This document shows positions 24,056 to 35,175 of a stretch of DNA of 64,000 nucleotides, in pieces (the first letter of the stretch is position 1; the number at the start of each line of letters is the position of its first letter). Made by a program: the position numbers and the translations under genes. The DNA comes from Allolobophora icterica (Eukaryota > Annelida > Clitellata > Crassiclitellata > Lumbricidae), in assembly GCA_963556255.1 (NCBI GenBank), contig OY744610.1, forward strand, positions 58,257,449 to 58,321,448. The letters are read 5' to 3'. The notes beneath the pieces were generated by a model that worked only from the letters and a program-made list of their open reading frames with translations, ran no database searches and was not told the DNA's origin.

Positions 24056-24918
24056 GTTTTTCATGGCTGGAAAGCTAATGCGATAAATGAAAAACTGCTG
24101 TTTCATACTTCTAAAACTACAAGATTAAATTATACATGTAATAGCCTTGTTAAGATTTGTTGTCAGCAATCATTGTGATATGATTGTAAACACCAATATT
24201 CACTATTTTCCTTGTTGATTTAGTGAATGGGGCGGGGGGTCATAATCCCATACCCAAACTGTGGCCAAACAGACTGGAAAGGCTGATGTTATTCACAAAT
24301 GATTCCATCATGCAGGATTCCCTGTACCCCTTTGTCTCCCTATTAAACTTTAAATCTTGAATCTGTATCAGTGATGAAATAACTCTAATTATGATATAAC
24401 TAGCTGTAACCTTTGCAAAATCACGGTATGTAAATTTAGTTTAGAAACTTATTTCAAATTTAACCCGTGAAAGATCACGGAACGTAAATTAACTTTATAA
24501 TAAGCTGTAATGTTGAAAGTAAAATGTGCTTAAGGCTATAGATTTTAAAAAAGTAAGCTTACACTACAATAATTGTTTTACTTACCTTGATTTTTCACGG
24601 GTTACATTTAGTTATTATTAAACACTCAACTAAACGCTTAAACAACTGGTAACCGTAGCAGTCAAATCAATTTCCTGCACTTTACAACTTGGCTTCGAGC
24701 TGGCCTGAATGAGGATGAAGAAGTATAACCCTCCCCATTCCTCCCTCACTGGCTGGGGTCAGGCATGAAGGGCGGGAGGGCCTACCAGCCCTCCGTCCGT
24801 GATAAGCATGGAGGGAGTCGTACATGAGGCGCCCGTGTAAATGAGGCGACCATGAGTTGGCCATAATAAGCCCATAGGCCTGCTGTGGTCTTAAGAATTT
24901 CCCTTGACGGACCCCTGC

Positions 24919-24959
<41 letters not shown>

Positions 24960-25300
24960 AACAAACAGAGAGACAGAGAGGGGAGGGAGAGAGAGGTCAA
25001 CCGTGTAGGTGAATGCAGGCAGGGACCTGGAAGGGGGCCGATTTCGCCGGCTAATGCCGATACACCAAGTCACACGACAGTCAGACTGACAGACAGAAGT
25101 ACAACGGTAATTAATAATTATATTGTTTGATGTTCCTGGGAAAATGAGATTATTAACACTTCATAAGACTTCCTCCCTGGACCAACTCTGGACAAGCATT
25201 CTGACACGAGCAATGTCCTCAGAGAAAAGCAATTCAGCAACCAGACAAAGGTTGACTATTCAAACTATTGTATTGTAATCGAAAAATTTTAATTGAGAAT
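24056..25300. other. intergenic DNA; (CAGA)n and a repeat-like segment
   Basis: No exon was seen. A CAGA array sits at 24920-24958. The surrounding 24690-25110 segment (GGCGGGAGGGCC, GGGGCCGATTTCGCCGGC) looks like a degenerate interspersed repeat, but no second copy exists in the window. An inverted pair of ACCCGTGAAA/TTTCACGGGT words is at about 24465 and 24594. Confidence 0.5.
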
Positions 25301-25639
25301 TTATTAAGCGCCACTGAAAAATTAAGTGGCAGAAAAGTCACACATTCAGCTAACGGGTATCATAATTTATGATGGTCACCAAAGTGTAGCCATGGTTACA
25401 AAAGTTACTAGCTTCCATTTTTACGGTATTACTATTTACTAATGTCCTTCCAACCTCTGCTTCAGATAAGTGGACTCGGTGCCGCCTTGAGGCAGAGGCA
25501 CGCCAGTGTGGGAATTGTAGAAAAAAGAGGGGGGTTGAACATTTTATCCGTACTTTGCAAACTGCTGTCAAGGAAATTTGAAAGCAGCTGATTTCAATGC
25601 TAGCAGTTTTGCAAGTCAGGCTCGAATCAAAATCAATTC

Positions 25640-25815
25640 CTTTGTTGAGAAAATTCAAAAATGTATACATGATACACCATGGAAATTTCTTCTCTTTGTC
25701 ACAGACTCGGTCAAATAATGCTAAATCACACTAGCACAACTGATGGGTTGAAAACGATCCCGGGGTGAGCAATGAAGACTTAACTGTGGAGTCCTAAGAA
25801 AGACGGGGGTTGAAC
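25640..25815 (+). repeat. Dispersed repeat shared with 60107-60265
   Basis: CATGATACACCATGGAAATT, AATAATGCTAAATCACACTA and GAAGACTTAACTGTGGAGTC recur in the same order at 60107-60265. The family is unknown. Confidence 0.75.
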
Positions 25816-25845
25816 CTCCAAACCCCGACAATTCCCACCCTGCGG

Positions 25846-26195
25846 CACGCTGGGGAGTCGCCAGGGGCCCACGGTTCTAGGGGCCCCAAAATTAAAAAGA
25901 CCAAAAAATTAACGTGAGCTTGACCTCCACGCACGGCAGAAGTGAAACTTCTTAGCTATAAGTGCATGGCTTAGGGCTAGGCCTATATGTTATATTGTTC
26001 AAAAGTTTGTGTTGATTAACCTTCGCTTTACAGTATGTTTCTTTATGTTTAAACATTCATTTTGTTACAAAGTAAATATTGAAATTAGCCTACCAATAAA
26101 TCTAGGCCTATAGGCTTAATTTTATCGACCGGTTAGATTTTTATTCCTGTGGGTGGGCATGGGCCCCAGTGCATTGCTTTGCCCAGTGCCTACAA
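25846..26195. mobile_element. Possible hAT-like element with GGGGCCC ends
   Basis: The left sequence CCAGGGGCCCACGG and right CATGGGCCCCAGTGC are partly inverted. No clear target duplication was found, so this is only a candidate. AGGCCTA words are frequent inside. Confidence 0.35.
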
Positions 26196-26351
26196 TGCTG
26201 TTAAGACCACGGAGTGGACTTATGTCACAATTAGGAAATTGATTCAGAAAAGTTTATGCTTTTTATTCTAATGGGGTGAATCTATGAAGTTATGTGTTGC
26301 TTGTCTCCTGTTGAACTGCTCATGAAGTTTGTGTTTCTGTTCCCACAACTC

Positions 26352-26954
26352 CAGGGGCGGCGCTACACCAGTGCGCGCCAGCATAGGCGTAATTTGTGGG
26401 GGGTACGAGGGGTACCCGTACCCCCCACTTTTTGGACTGGGGGGTACCGTACCCCCCACATTTTGAACAATGCCAATGAATATTTTATTATTGTGCCTTC
26501 CCAGAGATCGCAGTCTTAGCCTTGTTTCGTGTATGTAAGAAATTGGTACCCCCCACTTTTTAGACCAAAGTTACGCCCCTGCGCGCCAGGACAAATGCCC
26601 TGGTAAAAAAGCCTTTGCCCTGGTCGATGCCCTGCCAGAATTTTTGCCGTCTCCAGAATTTGTTCGGTCATATTTGTTGTATCCTGAGATATTAAATTCA
26701 CTTAATTCACTGAAATGTTAAAATTTGCTTTACATATGTCAAAAAGCGTTCGGCTTCCGAGGGGCTTCGTCCATCTGACCTCCCGACTATAGACAAATAT
26801 AATAGTGCTGGGGGCGATTTATGGCAAGTGCGGTAGCGCGATCTTATATGGTCATCATTTAAGCTCGCGTTCTCCATAAATCGCCCTCTGCGCTGGTTAC
26901 TTGTACGACTGCCCTGGCTATGCCTGGTTACAAAAATCTCTGGCGCCGCCACTG
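26352..26954. mobile_element. hAT-type MITE family 1, opposite orientation, carrying a nested hAT MITE
   Basis: Ends CAGGGGCGGCGCTACACC and TGGCGCCGCCACTG are the family-1 termini in reverse. The exact 8-bp duplication CACAACTC is at 26344-26351 and 26955-26962. A second MITE (26382-26581) interrupts it near the left end. Without the insertion the element would be about 395 bp. Confidence 0.92.
26382..26581. mobile_element. Nested hAT-type MITE, 200 bp (CATAGGCGTAATTTG)
   Basis: Termini CATAGGCGTAATTTG and AAGTTACGCCCCTG, with the exact 8-bp duplication CGCGCCAG at 26374-26381 and 26582-26589. The duplication is itself sequence of the host MITE, which proves the order of insertion. Confidence 0.92.
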
Positions 26955-26962
26955 CACAACTC

Positions 26963-28135
26963 GAAAGTCTCCTACATTGTATTTTCTTTACATTTCGGGC
27001 AATTGTGTTGGATGGAACCAACCAACCATATACTTCAACAGGTTCTGAACGGAACCTATTTTACAAACGTGGGCCAGCTTTGTAGCCTATAATATCATCA
27101 GTTGATGGCTCCAATTAATACGGTGCTTTCTCAAAATATGGTGCTATACAAATTAGCAACTTCCAGAAGCGGTCCCGCAGATCGGCAGAAACAGCTCTCG
27201 CAAACATGACTTAATTAATTATATTCGATATTTCATCACTAATATTAGGCCTATTAGCGCTAACGGTATTTTATTATTTTAAAAAGCGTTGTTATCGGTA
27301 TTTATAAATTATTTGACCCGTGTTACAAATTTTCTGGGTTTTAAATATAGATGACGTCATGTCTGTCTATTTTATTTATTCCGATGACGTCATATCGTCT
27401 CCATGGTTTCCCGGGTCTTTGTAGGGAACTTGCGATTTTATTGCTGACTAGAATTGTGAAAATTTCCTTTAAAAGCTTAGAAAATACCTATCTGACAAGC
27501 CTATAAATTTCAGAATTTGTTCAAAAAGGTATGTACTTTGTAAGAAACCGAAGGATACACAAATTTTTGATCGTTTGCTGTATTTTTGGGCAATTTTTTT
27601 GTTAAATGTCATCCTTTTGTTAGGCCAATGTCCGGCCTACAGCGCATGCATGGACCTTAATTAATTATTTGCACACGACACTCAGAATAACATATAAGCA
27701 TCCTTAGCTCTAACCCAAATTTTCCACGAAATAGTAACCGTTATTAACCATTATTACCGTAACTTATTTACCAAAATATAGTGGTTTGTTAAACCACATG
27801 ACGAAGATGTAGGGTCTTAGCCTACATTATTAAATGGCATTGTAGGCCTACCCATATGTAGTGAACTGTATGTAATATTCTGTGTTAGATAATAGATAAC
27901 ACAATTGTCTGGTTTGGTCAGAAAATATTTGCTGAGATACAGTGCCTTCAGATTTTCAGACAAGAACAAACTGGTTAGCCTGCCATCGGGTGTCGTTTCT
28001 CCAAAATGCATGGTAACTTAAGTCTTAATGTGATAGGCCAATGGCAGATGAGACTGGATTTGTATTTGAAGCTCAGATGAAATGGGACAACAAAAGCTTT
28101 GTTGATGTCTCATTTCCGAATACTGACCATGCATT
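26963..28135. other. AT-rich intergenic DNA
   Basis: No convincing exon. Two CRE-like TGACGTCA palindromes lie at 27352-27359 and 27385-27392 in a context like that of 2553-2560 in inverse order. AGGCCTA words are common. Confidence 0.45.
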
Positions 28136-28380
28136 ACCCCACCCTACCTGAGCCTATTTCATCTTACTTTACCTTGATTTCATCTTACCTTACCTTGTTT
28201 GCAGTCCTTTACCTTATATTACTTAGTATTGCGCCAATTTAGCTTACCTTACCATACCTTACCTTATAACACCTAATGTTATCTTACCTTGCCTCACTTT
28301 CTTAAACCTTCTCCTATCTTATCCTGCCTAGCCTGATCTTACCTTACTTGAACTCTGCCTATCTTACATCCTTCCTAACT
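28136..28380. repeat. Degenerate ACCTT/CTTAC pentamer-rich tract
   Basis: CTTACCTTACC and TTACCTTG words recur irregularly over about 240 bp. Confidence 0.85.
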
Positions 28381-28429
28381 TTATGTTCGACCAGCGCAAT
28401 GTATATAACTAAAAAATATGCTAGGGCCT

Positions 28430-28560
28430 ATGTGTAGTTTACTTGAGCTAATCTCTCACAAATTATTACTATACACACTGCACACTGCGGATAAGTCAAC
28501 TGCACATTGAGCAATGTCAACTGCACACTTTGTGTCCGAAAACACTCTATTTTAGGCCAT
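28430..28560 (-). repeat. Dispersed repeat, inverse copy of 18630-18800
   Basis: In reverse, AAAGTGTGCAGTTGACATTG, CAGTGTGCAGTGTGTATAGT and GTGAGAGATTAGCTCAAGT match the order seen downstream of INTU. Confidence 0.78.
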
Positions 28561-28634
28561 GAATTGTAGGTTGGCTCATGACAACAGAGCGAATTACGAT
28601 CAGCCATTGTCTGTTCTTGAACACGTCAAGAAAT

Positions 28635-29240
28635 AGAAGTCTCTCGTCACGAAATCCTCGCCAAAAAAGTCTGTCATCACAACATCCTTGCCAAGAAATA
28701 AAAGTCCTCTTTCGTCACGAAATCCTCGCCAAAAAAGTCTGTCATCACAACATCCTTGCCAAGAAATAAAAGTCCTCTCGTCACGAAATCCTCGCCAAAA
28801 AAGTCTCATCACAACATCCTTGCCAAGAAATAAAAGTCCTCTTTCGTCAGGAAATCCTCGCCAAGAAATAAAAGTCTGTCATCACAACATCCTTGCCAAG
28901 AAATAAAAGTCCTCTTTCGTCACGAAATCCTCGCCAAGAAATAAAAGTCTGTCATCACAACATCCTTGCCAAGAAATTAAAGTCCTCTTTCGTCACGAAA
29001 TCCTCGCCAAGGAATAAAAGTCTGTCATCACAACATCCTTGCCAAGAAATAAAAGTCCTCTTTCGTCACGAAATCCTCGCCAAGAAATAAAAGTCTGTCA
29101 TCACAACATCCTTGCCAAGAAATAAAAGTCTGTCATCACAACATCCTTGCCAAGAAATAAAAGTCTGTCATCACAACATCCTTGCCAAGAAATAAAAGTC
29201 TGTCATCACAACATCCTTGCCAAGAAATAAAAGTCGTCTT
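28635..29240. repeat. Two-unit (A/B) minisatellite, ~35-38 bp units
   Basis: Unit A contains CGTCACGAAATCCTCGCCAA; unit B contains CTGTCATCACAACATCCTTG; both end GCCAAGAAATAAAAG. The order is mostly A-B alternation, then a run of B units at 29090-29235, closed by an A-like unit. Short open frames here are repeat shadows. Confidence 0.95.
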
Positions 29241-29260
29241 TCGTCACGAGGTCCTCGACA

Positions 29261-29309
29261 ATGCTGGGTCTTAGTGAAACAGATGAACAAGTTTTACAGA
29301 CAATGAAAG
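29261..29309 (+). CDS. Possible first coding exon (16 codons)
   Basis: An ATG opens a short frame (MLGLSETDEQVLQTMK) that ends in AAAG followed by GTAAGC, a good donor. It starts directly after the minisatellite. No in-phase downstream exon was identified, so it may be an orphan exon, part of a decayed gene, or chance. The TRAF remnant lies about 480 bp downstream, but a link is not shown. Confidence 0.25.
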
Positions 29310-29439
29310 GTAAGCAAATGACACCTGGCATTTGTATGTAAATACACCAGAAACTCCTTGCAACAAACTCCATTGCGTAGGTCCTATAACAAGAATTCTT
29401 GTATAACGCAGCGGGGACATGGAAAACAAATGTAGTTCA

Positions 29440-29700
29440 GCTTGAGCAATCCTTTAAGCTAGCCCTGAGGCTGCCATGGTATGAAGTGTTAGCGACTTAA
29501 TTTTCTTAGCCTCGGCATATGAGGGCGGGTGGCCAGTCCTTTCACTTGCGGTCTCATCTTCCCACCCACGGGGTACCGTCAGTGTACTCATTATAGCTGA
29601 GATATATATCGTACCGAATTTCTGCCCTGGCAGGGATTTGAACCCCCGGCCTCTCGACTGACAGCCCGCACGCTAACCGCTACATAATCGAGCACCCATG
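29440..29700 (-). repeat. tRNA-derived SINE (family B), reverse
   Basis: Reverse head GGGTGCTCGATTATGTAGCG with B box GGGGGTTCAAATCCC, then the body with GGACTGGCCACCCGCCCTCA, ending near CTTAAAGGATTGC. Confidence 0.85.
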
Positions 29701-29783
29701 ATCTTGGTGAAGGCGTAATTAAAGAAGAACCCTTTGGAGGGGAGCGGAATGCTCATAATAAATTGTCATATTTGATATCATTA

Positions 29784-30085
29784 GGTTACAATTAGATGTG
29801 CGCTCGCCTGTAATTGAATGGAGACGGGATTGGAAGAGGAACTCGCGTCTCGGTTGAAATGGCCATTACGTCAGAAGGTCGTTTGTGTTCCTCGACCAAA
29901 GTGGAAAGGATCAACACGTCATGGATGCCTTTCGGCCGGATCCAACCAATTCCTCCTTCATACACCCCTCATCTGAAATGAACATTGCCAGTGGATGTCA
30001 TCTTTTCATGTCGCATACTCAACTAGACAATCCATTGCATGCTTTCGTCAAAGACAACAATGCTGTTTACAGAACAAGGCCTGCA
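29784..30085 (+). pseudogene. Decayed TRAF-family MATH domain
   Basis: TRAF proteins are receptor adaptors with a C-terminal MATH domain. The stretch reads GYN-stop-MCARL-stop-LNGDGIGRGTRVS in one frame (29784-29852), WPLRQKV in a second frame (from 29860), and FLDQSGKD..HVMDAFRPDPTNSSF..EMNIASGCHLF..FVKDN in a third (29888 on). The order and spacing match the TRAF2/TRAF3-type MATH domain, but about 14 residues expected between RVS and WPLRQK are missing. Two in-frame stops (TAG at 29793, TAA at 29811) and two frame changes show it is broken. The last part diverges before a stop near 30098. It could be a processed or fragmented copy; no flanking exon was recognised. Confidence 0.75.
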
Positions 30086-30179
30086 TTCCATGCGGGCTAA
30101 GAAAAAAGTTCTGCTAGAGATTGGATTGTGGGTTAGTTAGGCACAATTTTCTGAAGGTCCTAGTTTGAAAGTAAACTAA

Positions 30180-30870
30180 GGAGGCCCCATCCATCCATCC
30201 ATCTCTACATACATCGATTTATTGAGCATCCATCCCACCCACCCATCCATCCATCCATCCCGCCATCCACCCATCAATTCATTCATTCATTCATCCAACC
30301 CGCCCAAGACCCATCCATCCATCAATCTAGGAATTCATTCACTCATCAAGTAATTCACCGTTCGTCCATTCATCCATCCCTACATCCATCCACACAAGTC
30401 ATTCATTCATTCAATCATTCATCCATTCATCCATCCACCACGCACCCATCAACTGGTTTCTCTGTCCGTGCATCCACCCATCCATCCATCCGTCCGTCAA
30501 TCTATGCGTCCACCCATCCATCCGTCCTTTCATCTATTCTCCATTAGTCCATCAAAGTAACTTGAGAGAAATCCTATCTGAACATCTGAACCCTGCCCAG
30601 GATCGAAAGTGAACTGTAGCTCCACCCATCTACCCACCCATCCTTCCTCACCTCCATCTATTCATCCGTCTGCCCATCCACCAAACAGCAACAGCTGACC
30701 GCAAGACCATTCAGCCATTCATCCATTCATCCACTCATCCATCTCTTCATCCATCCACCCATCCATTCATTCATTTATTCATCCACCCATCAATCCTTAC
30801 ACCCATTCACCTATCATTTCATTCATTCATCCACCCACCCACACTGTATGAAGATTGAAGTCTTACCAAG
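30180..30870. repeat. CATC-rich tetranucleotide DNA, left arm of a long inverted repeat
   Basis: CCATCCATCCAT and CATTCATT arrays contain unique islands: CATCAACTGGTTTCTCTGTC, TTAGTCCATCAAAGTAACTT, CTGAACCCTGCCCAGGATCG, ATGAAGATTGAAGTC. These recur as reverse complements at 33255-33870 in the mirrored order. Confidence 0.88.
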
Positions 30871-31520
30871 AGATCGAAACCCAGCCTGTGCTGTTATGTT
30901 CGAATGCTTGACATAAAACGCAAACGGCTGACAGGTTTAGAGCTTCTTGGCCATTTATTTTTCCCTTTCATAAAGCGTGACAAGTATGGGTAAGGGCGAT
31001 CAAATAAGTTGTTAACAAGTAAGTAAATTTTCCAAAAGTAGTAATTTTTTCTTTAAAAAATCCGTTTTAAAATCTGGTTTAAGTTAAAATTTGTGATATA
31101 TGGGGAAAAATTCCTTTACCTTTCGTCATACTTTTATGAGCTCTTCGGGAAATTATCAAGAATATCTTAGATGCGTTACTTAATTTGTTTTAGTAATTTA
31201 GTCCATTTGACTTGCAGTGACCACTGTTCTTTCCCTAGTTACCGGTACCCTTCTCGTAGAGGCAGAGACAATTTCCAGGTAGGCCTACACAGGATGTGTG
31301 GTGTGCTTCGAACTGAGGGGTCTGGGCATGGGGTTCATGCTGTGTTGCCTGGGTGGTTGTGAAATGTATAGAAATTACTGGGGCCTCGAACCATCTGAAT
31401 TCCAGTGCTGAATTATTGGGCGTACAGAGGGATTTGGTTTAAGTTTAGTTACATGATATAACTATAGATACCGGTATTGTTATAGCAGCGTTATGGCGGT
31501 TTATGCCTACGCTGCCTGGC
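30871..31520. other. spacer of the inverted repeat, no gene seen
   Basis: AT-rich DNA without a recognisable exon. GAGATCGAAACCCAGCC at its start recurs in reverse near 32290. Confidence 0.45.
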
Positions 31521-31720
31521 AGTTTGGCATTTCTCTCCTGGTCGCCCTTTTCTGTAGATTGCTACGATATATGAAAGAAAATAAATAAATATTGGCGTTT
31601 CTGTCCTGAATCCTGATCGCCCTTTTCCATAGTTTCCACACTTTATGAAAGGCAAAATAAACATTTTGGCGTTTCTCTGCCGATTGCCCTTATCCATACT
31701 TTCCACGCTCTATGCGTCTA
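31520..31720. repeat. Three-copy ~75-bp tandem repeat
   Basis: Three degenerate units each begin near TTGGCRTTTCT and carry TCGCCCTTTTC..TAG and TATGAAAG. The copies start near 31524, 31593 and 31667. Confidence 0.8.
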
Positions 31721-31735
31721 AGCTAAGCATTCGAA

Positions 31736-31945
<210 letters not shown>

Positions 31946-31954
31946 AAATAGTAG

Positions 31955-32240
31955 GGGCCAATAACAGTTCCTTGAGGGATACTAGCAGTGCAGAGAGAAG
32001 GATCCGATCGAGCAGTACCAATAGCTATATATATATACCCACTTGCTGAGACCGATTGCAGAGGTTAGAAGCTGTAGCCAGTTTAAGGCAGTCACAAAGA
32101 CACCGAACTGAGTCTAGAAAGTATAGCTGGTGGTCGACAATGTCAAAAGCTGCACTAAGGTCAAAGCATAGGCCTACTAATATTATCCAGGGTAAAGGCG
32201 AGAGCAGTTTCACTGGAGTAGGCTTCACTGTAACATAACA
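31955..32240 (-). mobile_element. LINE reverse transcriptase fragment
   Basis: Reverse translation shows FDLSAAFDIVDHQL (an RT motif) at about 32105-32145 and SIPQGTVIGP (the RT P-Q-G motif) at 31955-31990, in different frames, so it is degenerate. The clade looks CR1/L2-like. Confidence 0.8.
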
Positions 32241-32399
32241 GCACAGCCAAAGATATTCTGTTTTGAGGCATCGGATCTTCTGGCTGGGTTTCGATCTCTT
32301 AACATAACAAGGGTTTTAAGTGGGTCAGAAGACGTGTAGTCTACAAATTAACCTCGAATGCTTAATAGGCTAATAGCCCAAATCTCCTAACTTCTCTTA

Positions 32400-33270
32400 A
32401 AAGCTGTGATAGTGTCCACTGAGACATTTACAATACACCCAACCATTGCAGAAGCCTACAACTCTTGCACTGAGGAATTTCTGCCCTGATGTTCCTTTCG
32501 GCTTCTTAAATAATTTATACCCGTGTCCCCGAGTTGCCTTGTTTGGTGCTAATTCAAAGAACCTCTCCCACTGTAGGCCTAGTGCTTTCTTTCCAGTTAT
32601 TGATCTTATAAGTTATAAGCTTTGATTAGATCTTCTCTGCTCCTCCTTCTCTCCAATATTTTCAGTCCACATCTTTCAACCTTTCTTCATAGTTCAAATC
32701 CTTGTCGCCCCAAATCATTTTTGTAGCTCTTCTTTGCACTTTCTCCAGTTTTCCATGTGCTGTTTCAAGTATGGCTTCCGTATACCTCGATACAGTGGCC
32801 TATTCCAACTGTGTTATAGTTATTCCATTATAACTCGTGATTTGTACAAGTACAACCTCATTGTTGTATCCTTGTCTCTGGTGACTATTGTCCTTCTTAT
32901 CATACCTAAAGTTGAATTAGCTTTTTGGATGCTTCAGTACATTTTTGCCTTAAAGGTTTTGCACTGATGTGCATAATCACTCCCAAGTCCCTTTCTTCCT
33001 CAATCACTTTCAATACCCTACTCTCCCTCATTTCGTTCTCTCTCTTCCCCATATGCATCACTGAGCACTTTATCAAATTAAAGAGCATTTGCCAGTCCTG
33101 CGACCATCTGAACATTCTTCTCAGATCTTCCCGCTTTATCTCCACTTCTTATTTCTTCATCAGCTCTACTTAGTTTTGTATCACCTACAAACTTAAAAAA
33201 TTTCGATAAAATCCCATCGACTATGTCGTTAATAAAAAAAAGTACAAAAAAGTACGAATGGTGAGGGACT
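32400..33270 (-). mobile_element. LINE ORF2 3' half, degenerate
   Basis: In reverse it reads FFINDIVDGILSKFFKFVGD (a decayed F-x-DD site), MFRWSQDWQMLFN, KCSVMHMGKR, EEERDLGVI, VQRRATKMIWGDKDLNYEER, LQWERFFELAPNKATRGHGY and KFLSARVVGFCNGW. The segments lie in shifting frames with stops, so it is inactive. Short frames on the forward strand are shadows. Confidence 0.88.
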
Positions 33271-33880
33271 TCAATCTTCAAACAGGGTGGGTGGAAGGAT
33301 GACTGAACGAATGAATGGGTGTAAGGATCGATGGATGAATGGATGAATACAAGAATGAATGACTTGATGGATGGATAGATGTAGGGATGACTGAGTGGAT
33401 GACTGGATGATTGGCTGGATAGTCTGACGGGTGGCTGTTGCTGTTTGGTGGATGGATAGATAGATGAATGGATGGATGGATTGAGGATGGATGAGTGAGT
33501 GGATGGTGGAGCATCAGTTCGCTTTCGATCTTTGGGCAGGGTTTAGGTGTTCGGATAGGATTTCATCTCAGGTTACTTTGATGGACTAATGGATGAATCG
33601 ATGAATGGAGGGATGGATGATGGATGGACGCAAAGATTGATGGATGGATGGATGAATGATGGATGGATGCACGGGCATAGAGGAACCAGTTGGTTTGTGC
33701 GTGTGTGGATGAATGATTGAATGGATGAATGAATGGATGAATGAATGACTTGATGGATGTAGGGATGAATGGACGAACGAGTGAATTACTTGATGAGTGA
33801 ATGACTAGATTGATGGATCGGTGGTGGGTGGGTGTATGGTTGGATGGATGAATGAATGACGTGATTGATGGGTGGATGAA
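33255..33880. repeat. GATG-rich tetranucleotide DNA, right arm of the long inverted repeat
   Basis: Mirror of 30180-30870: ACTTCAATCTTCAAACAGGG, GATCTTTGGGCAGGGTTTAG, TTACTTTGATGGACTAATGG, AGAGGAACCAGTTGGTTTGT. Long Ser/His/Pro frames are artefacts. Confidence 0.88.
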
Positions 33881-34003
33881 TGTGTTCTGTTCTGTATGGG
33901 CCGTACGCGCGCGCGTGCGTGCGTGCGTGCGTGCGTGAGTGCGTGCGTGCGTGCGTGCGTGCGTGTGTGTGTGTGTGATGGGGCCCATACAGAACAGAAC
34001 ACA
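33881..34003. repeat. 22-bp perfect inverted repeat with GCGT/GT loop
   Basis: TGTGTTCTGTTCTGTATGGG + CC (33881-33902) is exactly inverted at 33982-34003. The 79-nt loop is an alternating purine-pyrimidine tract of CGCG, GCGT and GTGT words. Confidence 0.95.
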
Positions 34004-34332
34004 TAAAAATATGAGCTATAAAAAATTCATCAGATTACGGGTATGCAGATTGGAGAGTGTACCGATATGAGTGTGGCAAATAGATTGCCATCGGTATACA
34101 ATAAATTCTTCTACCCCGCTGCTGACCTTCATTCATTCCTACATCCATCAATTCATTCATTCATTCATCCATTCAATCATTCATCTCAGCTGTACCATGG
34201 TGCGGTGTGACACATGCATTTATGAATATATCATCATATCTTCACACCAAGCAAGAAACTTACGTCCCTTTATCCAGCCCTATGCTCATATGAATACCCG
34301 GCTATTCTCCTTGCGATGTTCAGGGATGGATG

Positions 34333-34494
34333 CAGGGTAGTCTACACCATAGAAACCTTGAAGCAAATGCTCCAACCCAAAAATAGGGGGAGAAGATTTG
34401 TCAGTGTGTGCCACCATTTGAGGGGAGGAAGGGGAAGGGAAAGAAGAGGGGAAAGGGGAAGTTGCTCCAATGACTTGGGGGATAGACGCCACTG
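34333..34494. mobile_element. hAT-type MITE family 2, 162 bp
   Basis: Termini CAGGGTAGTCTACACC and GATAGACGCCACTG. The exact 8-bp duplication GATGGATG is at 34325-34332 and 34495-34502. The body (ATAGAAACCTTGAAGCAAAT; AGTTGCTCCAATGACTT) matches the copy at 55078-55247. Confidence 0.88.
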
Positions 34495-34944
34495 GATGGA
34501 TGGATATGGAACAAGATACCACTAGTGATTCGACAGTTACCTAGTCCGTGCACGTGGTCGTTTAAGCGTAAATTACGATCCTTTATACTTGAGGGACACA
34601 ATTATACCTCCAAAAGAAAAAAAAGATTAAACAATTGTAACGCATATTACCTTAGTCTCATGGTTCGATGTCGAGTTATTTTAGTTAAGTTTAATATCTC
34701 AGTATTATATGTTATTTGTTTAATATTACTAAACCGCATGGTTTATTATTTCAGTTGTGTGTTTACTGATGCTAGATCGACTGCTCCTCGTCTAATTGTA
34801 TTACTACACAGGTGGCCCCGTTAGCCGGGTCTATGACCTCTTTGTTTGGGGTCTCCTGTGTAGCCTGTGTTACTTGAAAAACATTGCGTCTATCGTTTAT
34901 CTTCTTATGTTTGGTTACCGAAATAAATTGAATTCAATTCAATT

Positions 34945-35175
34945 CAATGTGTGGATGGATGGATGGATGGATGGATGAATGGATTGAGGAATGATGAATG
35001 GATAAATAAATGAATGACTTAGTAGATGGATGGATTGATCGATGGGGTGGGGTTCGTAAGTAGATGCATAAATTAATTAAATGACTTGATAGGTGGGTGG
35101 GTGGGTGGATGGATGGGGGGGGGGTGGGAGGTGGTGGTCCATGTGTGGGTGAATGGATGAATTTATGAATGAATA
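34945..35175. repeat. GATG/GGTG tetranucleotide tract
   Basis: Degenerate GGATGGAT and GGTGGGTG arrays starting just after a repeated AATTCAATTCAATT tract. Confidence 0.92.

Noticed and set aside
28635..29240. CRISPR-like array (regular repeats and spacers)
   Set aside because: The 'spacers' are themselves repeated units and the context is a eukaryotic genome; it is a two-unit minisatellite.
33278..34004. Large Ser/His/Arg-rich reverse frames ([16 protein letters not shown])
   Set aside because: Simple-sequence artefacts of GATG and GCGT repeats.
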